Assembly: GCA_035686365.1 (NCBI GenBank)
Contig: DASRZM010000091.1
Span: 1-21,630 of the forward strand
Direction: 5' to 3'
DNA from: DASRZM01 sp035686365
GTDB taxonomy: Bacteria; Pseudomonadota; Gammaproteobacteria; Xanthomonadales; Xanthomonadaceae
DNA: 21,630 bases
A program made the translations under genes and the position numbers. Positions within the stretch are counted from its first letter, which is position 1; each line of letters begins with the position of its first letter. Below are positions 16,685-21,630 of the stretch, piece by piece. The notes under the pieces are model-generated. The model was not told where the DNA came from and did no database searches. It saw only the letters and a program-made list of their open reading frames with translations.

Positions 16685-17809
16685 TCAGTCCCGCGCGCGC
16701 CGGATCATGCTCATGCGCCGGCCGTCGGGCTGGTAGCCGCGCAGGCGTTCCAGCCCGGTGACCTCGAAGTCGATGTACTGGCCATCGGTTGCCGAGAGCC
16801 TGCAGTTTCCGGGTGGCGAGTTGGGCCGGGACGGATCGGTGTCGCAGTCCATGGCGTCGCCGCCGGGCCCGGTCAGCCGGAAGCCACCCGGGCGCGGTTG
16901 CACGTCCTGGAAGCGGACCCAGCGCGCGCCCGCTGCGCGGTCCGGTTCGGGCTCGTCGGCGAACAGCAACCAGTCGCCGAGGAAGGCCGCGGCCGGATCG
17001 TCGCCGACGCGGAAGCGCACCAGCGAGATCGCGTGGAGGCTGCGCCCGCCGCCGTCGCCGTCGCGATCGAACCAGGCCACCGCGCGCGCCGGGGACAGGA
17101 ACTCCAGGTGCACGGTGCCCGTGGCCGCGATCGCGTCCGGGGCGCGGTACTCGGCGAAGGGCCCGCGGCCGCCGGCCAGGGTCGACAGTTCGATCCGCGC
17201 GACCCGCCCGGCCAGCGGGGCGGCACCGTACAGCCAGGTCGCGCGGCCGTCGCCGTCGTAGCCGAACACGGTCACGCTGAGCACCTGGCCCTGGCGTTCC
17301 AGGCTCAGGCCCAGGCCGGGGCCGGCATGGTCGAACTCCGCGCCCGGCTCGCTCCACCACAGGCCCGGCTCCGGGTCGGCCGTGCGGGCGCCGGCGGTCA
17401 CGTCCAGCAGCGCGAAGGCCAGCAGCCGGTCGCCGCCGCCGGGCCGCTCGGGCCCGAACACCCGTACCCGGTAGACGCCCGGGCCGCCCCAACGTCGGTC
17501 CTTGGGGGCCAGCGATTGTGGCTGCAGCTTGAGCTCGCGGACCGGGCCGGCGCAGGCGCCACCGCCGGCCAGCCGCACCTCCACGTCGTATCGCTCGCGC
17601 TGGACGGTCGCGCCGGTGGGCGCGCACGGCTCGGCCCACTCGCCGTGGATGTCCAGCAGCAGCGCGCCCCCCGCGTGCGGCTGCAGCGGCCGCGCGGTGA
17701 CGGCGGGCGGGCTGGCGGCAGCGACACCGCCCATCATCAGCAGCAGCGGGAGCGCAAGCAGCCACGAGGACGGCTGGTGCAGGCACAGGATCTGAAAGTC
17801 GCTCGGCAT
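16685..17809 (-). CDS. Secreted protein of unknown function with an aromatic/Gly beta-domain
   Basis: Exported protein, 374 aa, function unknown. From ATG 17809 a signal peptide spans about residues 14-33 (SWLLALPLLLMMGGVAAASP). Residues 40-140 look like a beta-sandwich with one Cys pair (PCAPTG and GGACAG). At 148-193, PGLWWSEP and GLGLSLERQGQVLSVTVFGYD followed by GDGRATWLYGAAPL match a motif common in xanthomonad secreted proteins: WW, G-x-G, then F-x-Y-D-x-x-G-x-x-W. A second part (about 270-374) has FLGDWLLFADE and a Cys pair (DCDTDPS and NCRLSA). The same motif recurs in the metalloprotease at 19341-21602. An in-frame ATG 33 bases further upstream is less likely. It is divergent from isocitrate dehydrogenase. 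Real gene on coding character and signal peptide. Confidence 0.82.
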   Translation of the reverse strand: MPSDFQILCLHQPSSWLLALPLLLMMGGVAAASPPAVTARPLQPHAGGALLLDIHGEWAEPCAPTGATVQRERYDVEVRLAGGGACAGPVRELKLQPQSLAPKDRRWGGPGVYRVRVFGPERPGGGDRLLAFALLDVTAGARTADPEPGLWWSEPGAEFDHAGPGLGLSLERQGQVLSVTVFGYDGDGRATWLYGAAPLAGRVARIELSTLAGGRGPFAEYRAPDAIAATGTVHLEFLSPARAVAWFDRDGDGGGRSLHAISLVRFRVGDDPAAAFLGDWLLFADEPEPDRAAGARWVRFQDVQPRPGGFRLTGPGGDAMDCDTDPSRPNSPPGNCRLSATDGQYIDFEVTGLERLRGYQPDGRRMSMIRRARD

Positions 17810-17816
17810 CAAGGTC

Positions 17817-17845
17817 TTACCGGTTACGCGGGGCCCCGGCATAAT
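17817..17845 (+). promoter_or_regulatory. Putative sigma-70 promoter of isocitrate dehydrogenase
   Basis: CATAAT (17840-17845) is a five-of-six -10 match, and TTACCG (17817-17822) lies 17 bases upstream as a weak -35. This is one of few A/T-rich spots in the 104-base gap between the secreted-protein gene and isocitrate dehydrogenase. It would give a leader of about 60 bases. Tentative, based on the -10 match and position. Confidence 0.45.
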
Positions 17846-17913
17846 AGACGACCCCCGGCCGCGCCAATCCGCGGCCGCACCCGCATCCCCTCCCAGAAGC
17901 TTCGAATCGACCT

Positions 17914-18927
17914 ATGAGCAATACCATTGCGGTGATCCGCGGCGACGGCATCGGACCGGAAATCATGGATGCCACCCTGGCGGTGCTCGATGCGCTGGCG
18001 GTGGGCCTGGAGTACGACCTCGTCGATGCCGGACTGGACGCATACGAGCGGACCGGCGAACTGCTGCCGCAGGCGACCATGGACGCCATCCGCCGGCACC
18101 GCGTCGCGCTCAAGGGCCCGCTGACCACGCCGGTGGCCGGCGGCTTCGGCTCGATCAACGTGGAGCTGCGCAAGCGCTTCGACCTGTACGCCAACGTGCG
18201 CCCGGCGATCAGCTTCCCCAACACCCGGGCACGCTACTCGGATATCGACATCATCACCGTGCGCGAGAACACCGAAGGCGCCTACGGGTCGGAGGGACAG
18301 ACGCTCTCGCCCGACGGCGAGACCGCGCAGTCGCTGATCCGGGTGACCCGCCGCGGCTCCGAGCGCATCGTGCGCTACGCCTTCGACATGGCCAAGAAGC
18401 TGGGCCGCAGCAAGGTCAGCGTGGTCCACAAGGCCAACATCATGAAGTCGACCTCGGGTCTGTTCCTGAACGTCGCCCGCGAGGTGGCGGAGGACTATCC
18501 GGACATCGAGATGAACGAGCTGATCGTCGACAACTGCTGCATGCAGCTGGTGATGCGGCCCGAGCAGTTCGACGTGATCGTCACCACCAACCTGTTCGGC
18601 GACATCATCTCGGACCTGTGCGCCGGCCTGGTGGGCGGCCTGGGCCTGGCGCCGGGCGCCAACATCGGCACCGACGCGGCGATCTTCGAGGCCGTGCACG
18701 GCTCGGCCCCGGACATCGCCGGACAGGGCATCGCCAACCCCTGCGCGCTGCTGCTGGGCGCCTGCCAGATGCTGGACCACATGGGCCACCCCGACGCCGC
18801 CCAGCGTGTGCGCGCGGCGATCGTCGCCACGATGGCGGCCGGGGACCGGCTGACCGCGGACGTGGGCGGCAGCGCGAAGACCGCCGAATTCGGCAGGGCG
18901 ATCGCCGAGCGGGTGGCCGCGGACTGA
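17914..18927 (+). CDS. Isocitrate dehydrogenase, NAD-dependent type
   Basis: TCA-cycle enzyme converting isocitrate to 2-oxoglutarate and CO2. The 337-aa protein belongs to the isocitrate/isopropylmalate dehydrogenase family. IAVIRGDGIGPEIM (5-18) opens the fold. GSINVELRKRFDLYANVRP has the S-x-N-x-x-x-R pattern that binds isocitrate. ENTEGAYGSEG contains the catalytic Tyr; HKANIMKSTSGLF the catalytic Lys. NLFGDIISDL supplies metal-binding Asp residues. In the coenzyme loop, HGSAPDIAGQGIANP has Asp-Ile where NADP enzymes have Lys-Tyr, so NAD is the likely cofactor. At 337 aa it is shorter than the NADP enzyme of E. coli (416). Homoisocitrate or isopropylmalate dehydrogenase is less likely given the S-x-N-x-x-x-R motif. 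It is probably a single gene. Confidence 0.92.
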   Translation: MSNTIAVIRGDGIGPEIMDATLAVLDALAVGLEYDLVDAGLDAYERTGELLPQATMDAIRRHRVALKGPLTTPVAGGFGSINVELRKRFDLYANVRPAISFPNTRARYSDIDIITVRENTEGAYGSEGQTLSPDGETAQSLIRVTRRGSERIVRYAFDMAKKLGRSKVSVVHKANIMKSTSGLFLNVAREVAEDYPDIEMNELIVDNCCMQLVMRPEQFDVIVTTNLFGDIISDLCAGLVGGLGLAPGANIGTDAAIFEAVHGSAPDIAGQGIANPCALLLGACQMLDHMGHPDAAQRVRAAIVATMAAGDRLTADVGGSAKTAEFGRAIAERVAAD

Positions 18928-19056
18928 CCGTTCGGGCCGTGCTTTGCGCCGCTCGGCGTTCCCGGCCCCATGTGTTCACGCCCGATTCCGTCACATGCAC
19001 TTTACATCGTGGCATGCTTTCCGGCCGCGCACGCCCATGAGGGGAGAGTCCGTCGC

Positions 19057-19344
19057 ATGAGATTCGCACTGCTGCTGATCGTGGCCGGCATCGGCATCGC
19101 CGCCGCCGGTTCTCCGTCCGCCGCCGACCCGGTTCCCGCAAGGATCGTGGACGTCAAACCCGAGTTCACGATCATCCACCCGGCCACGGCCAAGAGCTTG
19201 CGGCAGCACAAGGGCGCGCGCGAGCCGATTCCCGGACCGCTGGTGGAACTTCGCGCCGTCGCGGGTCCGGACGGCAGCATCGAGCTGCGCTGCACCGAGG
19301 ATCACGACCATTCCGTGCATGCACGGACGGAGCCGATCCGATGA
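19057..19344 (+). CDS. Small exported protein, partner of the downstream metalloprotease
   Basis: A 95-aa protein with a signal peptide (MRFALLLIVAGIGIAAAGSPSAA, about 1-23) and a short hydrophilic mature part ending in RAVAGPDGSIELRCTEDHDHSVHART. I do not recognise it with certainty. The Pro-rich middle followed by a PDGS and HDHS tail recalls the small post-PEP-CTERM-type proteins encoded next to secreted proteases in related bacteria. One Cys and two nearby His could bind metal. A GGGGAGAG site about 10 bases upstream supports ATG 19057. Its stop overlaps the start of the metalloprotease gene (ATGA at 19341), so the two are translationally coupled and probably work together, for example as chaperone, propeptide-like partner or inhibitor (inference). 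Confidence 0.8.
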   Translation: MRFALLLIVAGIGIAAAGSPSAADPVPARIVDVKPEFTIIHPATAKSLRQHKGAREPIPGPLVELRAVAGPDGSIELRCTEDHDHSVHARTEPIR

Positions 19345-21602
19345 GGCGCCCGGGCAGGGTGCTGGCGGCGATCGCCGGGGTCCTATTCGGTGGCAGCGTG
19401 CTGGCGCAGACCATCGTGCTCGAGGATGGTGTCGGCGCCAGATTCACGATTCCTTCGGAAGCCGGCACTGGCGATTTCGTCGTCGATGTCCCGGAAGGGA
19501 CGGGCGCCCTCCAGGTCACACTCGAGGGGCCCGACAATGCGGCCGACGTCGACATCTACCTGCGTCACGGCAGCCCGCTGCGAGGATTCGGAGTAAGCGA
19601 CCTGCTCTCCGTGCTGGAGGAGTCGCAGTATTTCAGCCAGAGCTTCGGCAACCAGGAGTCGATCGTCGTCACCCGGTTCGGCAGTGTTCCACTGCGTAGC
19701 GGCCGCTGGCACGTGGGCGTGCAAAATCTAGGCAGTGTCTCCGCCGAGGTGACCTTGACCGCCCGGCTGCTGTCGGCGGCGCCGGTGGCCGACCTCGAAG
19801 TGCTCTACGACTACAGCGGGCAGGTCGAGTTCGATGGCGAGAGCATCACCTGCAACACGGCGCCGTGGCGGGACGCCACGCTCGGCGCACAGCGCACCGC
19901 AGCGATGAACCGGGCGATGGAACTGATCCGCGATGCGCTCAAGCCGGTGGTGCCGATCCGCGTGCTGGCATGCTGGCTCACCCAGGAAGAGGACGTGCTC
20001 GCCAGCGCCCGCTCGTCGGACCTGATGTTCCACGATCTCGGCGTGGATCCCGCGCGCTTCGGCGGAACTGGCCGTCTGGCTACCAGTCCGCTGCCGATGT
20101 TGCCGGAGCGATATACATTCTTCGCGTCCGCCGTCGCTTCCAATCGCGGCGGCGCATCGCGCTGCGGGATCGTCGGGGGTGAGTGCGAAGATGCGCACGA
20201 CGTGGTCGCCTTCATCGGCGCCAACCTCGACGAAAACCCCGTGAACGGCGGGCGCTGGTATTACGGGCTGGACGGAAATCCCCCGCAGGGCGACTTCGAC
20301 TTCATCAGCGTGATGATGCACGAGGTCATCCATGGCCTGGGCTTCTTCGGGCTGATCCGCATCAGCGAGGATCCGCAGGTGCTCGGGCAGCGCGTGTTCG
20401 TCTACGACGACGCCTACGGCAAGCACGTGCGCTGGGTGCCCGGCGACGGCAGCGACCGTCCGATCCTGTCGCTCAGCGATGCCGACCGCGGCATGGCGCT
20501 GACTTCGGGCTTCCAGCTCAGGTTCGCCGGCGAGCGAGTGCGCAACAGCTCGCTGAACCCCAACCGCGGCTTCGGTGCGCCGCAGGACTACATCAACCTG
20601 TACGCGCCGGCCACGCCCAACCCCGGCTCCACGCTGTCGCACTTCGCCAGCGTGCGCGAGCTGATGTATTTCGCCGTGTCCACCGGCAATGCCAACCGCC
20701 AGCTCGGGCTGGCCAAGCCGCTGCTCGAGGACGTGGGCTGGTTGCGCGTGGAGCAGGCGCCGCGCGAGTTCCCGATGCCCACCGGTGGCCAGTATTACGA
20801 CCTGGCGCGCAGCGGCCACGGCATCGCCATGTACCCGATCGCCGGGCTCGAGAACCTGTGGTTCCTGGTGTTCTACACCTACGACGACGCCGGCAAGCCG
20901 GAGTTCTACGTCGCCGTCGGCCCGGTGATCGACGGCGTGTTCCTGCCGGTGCGCGATCCGGTCTCCGGCGACAGCCTGCTGCGGACGCTGCCGGACGGCA
21001 CGGTCGACTTCGCTGCCGGATTCGATGGCCAGGTCCGCGTGGATTTCAACGAGGCGGCCAATTCGCCGGTGTGCAACGACGGCTTCCCGAACCGCGCACT
21101 GGCCGATCCGCAGCTGGCGGTGATGACCTGGACCATCGACGATGGCCAGACCCAGTCGCCGCAGGGCCAATGGTGCATGCAGCCGTTGACCGGGGGTGCG
21201 GTCGACGACGACCGGACCAACCTGTTCAACAGCCTGACCGATCCGGGCTGGGGGCTGTCGACGCTGAGTTTCGCCAGCTCCGAAGGCGAGGGCTTCGCGT
21301 TCCAGATCTATTACCCGGACGGCAACGGAAAGCCGCGCTGGGGCCTGGTCACCACCGGCGACTACCAGGCCGGCGTGCCGTTGACCGTGCTGCAGGCCCA
21401 GGGGTACTGCCGCACCTGCCCGAAGCCCGATTCGCTCCAGTTCGTTCCGATCGGGACCCTGTCCGTGGACATCCGCGACCCGCGGGTGGACCAGGCCGCG
21501 GGCAGCAGCATGAGCGCCGACATCGGCTTCGACGGGGCCACGACCGGGCGCTTCCAGAAGACCGATTCGGCCATCGTCGCGCGCGCGACGCCGCGACCGT
21601 AG
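19341..21602 (+). CDS. Secreted zinc metalloprotease-like protein with C-terminal repeated domains
   Basis: Large exported protein, 753 aa. A signal peptide ends near residue 22 (GVLFGGSVLAQ). Residues about 25-145 resemble a pre-peptidase-C (PPC) type beta-domain (FVVDVPEGTGALQVTL, DVDIYLRHG). The catalytic part (about 160-475) has HEVIH at 327-331 with Glu328, followed by GLGFFG. His434 in STLSHFASVRELMYF is a likely third zinc ligand with a Met-turn, giving a leishmanolysin-like HExxH...H...M arrangement; LGLAKPLLEDVGWLR ends the domain. The C-terminal third holds two related beta-domains: SGHGIAMYPI with WFLVFYTYDDAGKPEF (from 491) and GWGLSTLSF with FQIYYPDGNGKPRWGL (from about 634). Activity and substrate are unknown. 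Coupled to the preceding small exported protein by ATGA. Confidence 0.85.
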   Translation: MRRPGRVLAAIAGVLFGGSVLAQTIVLEDGVGARFTIPSEAGTGDFVVDVPEGTGALQVTLEGPDNAADVDIYLRHGSPLRGFGVSDLLSVLEESQYFSQSFGNQESIVVTRFGSVPLRSGRWHVGVQNLGSVSAEVTLTARLLSAAPVADLEVLYDYSGQVEFDGESITCNTAPWRDATLGAQRTAAMNRAMELIRDALKPVVPIRVLACWLTQEEDVLASARSSDLMFHDLGVDPARFGGTGRLATSPLPMLPERYTFFASAVASNRGGASRCGIVGGECEDAHDVVAFIGANLDENPVNGGRWYYGLDGNPPQGDFDFISVMMHEVIHGLGFFGLIRISEDPQVLGQRVFVYDDAYGKHVRWVPGDGSDRPILSLSDADRGMALTSGFQLRFAGERVRNSSLNPNRGFGAPQDYINLYAPATPNPGSTLSHFASVRELMYFAVSTGNANRQLGLAKPLLEDVGWLRVEQAPREFPMPTGGQYYDLARSGHGIAMYPIAGLENLWFLVFYTYDDAGKPEFYVAVGPVIDGVFLPVRDPVSGDSLLRTLPDGTVDFAAGFDGQVRVDFNEAANSPVCNDGFPNRALADPQLAVMTWTIDDGQTQSPQGQWCMQPLTGGAVDDDRTNLFNSLTDPGWGLSTLSFASSEGEGFAFQIYYPDGNGKPRWGLVTTGDYQAGVPLTVLQAQGYCRTCPKPDSLQFVPIGTLSVDIRDPRVDQAAGSSMSADIGFDGATTGRFQKTDSAIVARATPRP

Positions 21603-21630
21603 GCATCAGTCACGCCAAGATCAGGTCTGA

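Noticed and set aside
21603..21630. Partial third copy of the palindromic element at the window end (GATCAGGTCTGA)
   Set aside because: Only a few bases resemble the element and the order of the blocks differs. The window ends before it can be judged.

Overview
The window is very GC-rich and bacterial. The gene order phoB-phoR-ppk-ppx on one strand, a short-form FeoB with a small Cys-rich membrane partner, an NAD-type isocitrate dehydrogenase and several secreted proteins point to the Xanthomonadales/Lysobacterales (Xanthomonas/Lysobacter/Luteimonas-like gammaproteobacteria). The lineage is inferred from gene content and order, not from a marker gene. Nineteen genes fill almost the whole window. 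I found no tRNA, rRNA, CRISPR array, insertion sequence or gene-free stretch longer than 300 bases.

Layout. (1) 1-3583, minus strand: a copper-resistance pair, a P1B-type Cu+ ATPase followed by a Tat-exported multicopper oxidase (CopA) that runs off the left edge. (2) 3716-6738, plus strand: a ferrous-iron operon, with a Fur-box-like site, feoA, feoB, a 69-aa Cys-rich membrane protein and a GNAT acetyltransferase, the last three joined by stop/start overlaps. (3) 6749-8519, minus strand: a two-gene unit of a GT4-type glycosyltransferase and a PAP2 phosphatase, preceded by three 11-bp-phased PhoB half-sites. (4) 8549-14504, minus strand: phoB, phoR, ppk and ppx, with a PhoB-box-like site in front of phoB and related 45-bp palindromic elements in two intergenic gaps. 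(5) 14560-16674: a BepA-like periplasmic M48 protease (minus) divergent from a CxxC carboxymuconolactone-decarboxylase-type protein (plus). (6) 16685-21602: a secreted protein of unknown function (minus) divergent from NAD-isocitrate dehydrogenase (plus), then a small exported protein overlapping a large secreted zinc-metalloprotease-like protein (plus).

How it fits together. The centre of the window is about phosphate: sensing (PhoR), transcription (PhoB), polyphosphate synthesis (Ppk1) and exopolyphosphatase (Ppx). The glycosyltransferase/PAP2 pair just downstream carries its own clear triple Pho box. The most interesting hypothesis here is therefore a Pho-controlled lipid-remodelling unit: the PAP2 enzyme would release diacylglycerol from phosphatidate-like lipids and the glycosyltransferase would sugar-coat it to make phosphate-free glycolipids. 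The Pho-box repeats are read directly from the sequence. The lipid role is inference. The left third is a metal-homeostasis block with divergent copper-export and iron-import transcription units. The right end encodes envelope quality control and secreted proteins that share a recurring aromatic/Gly domain.
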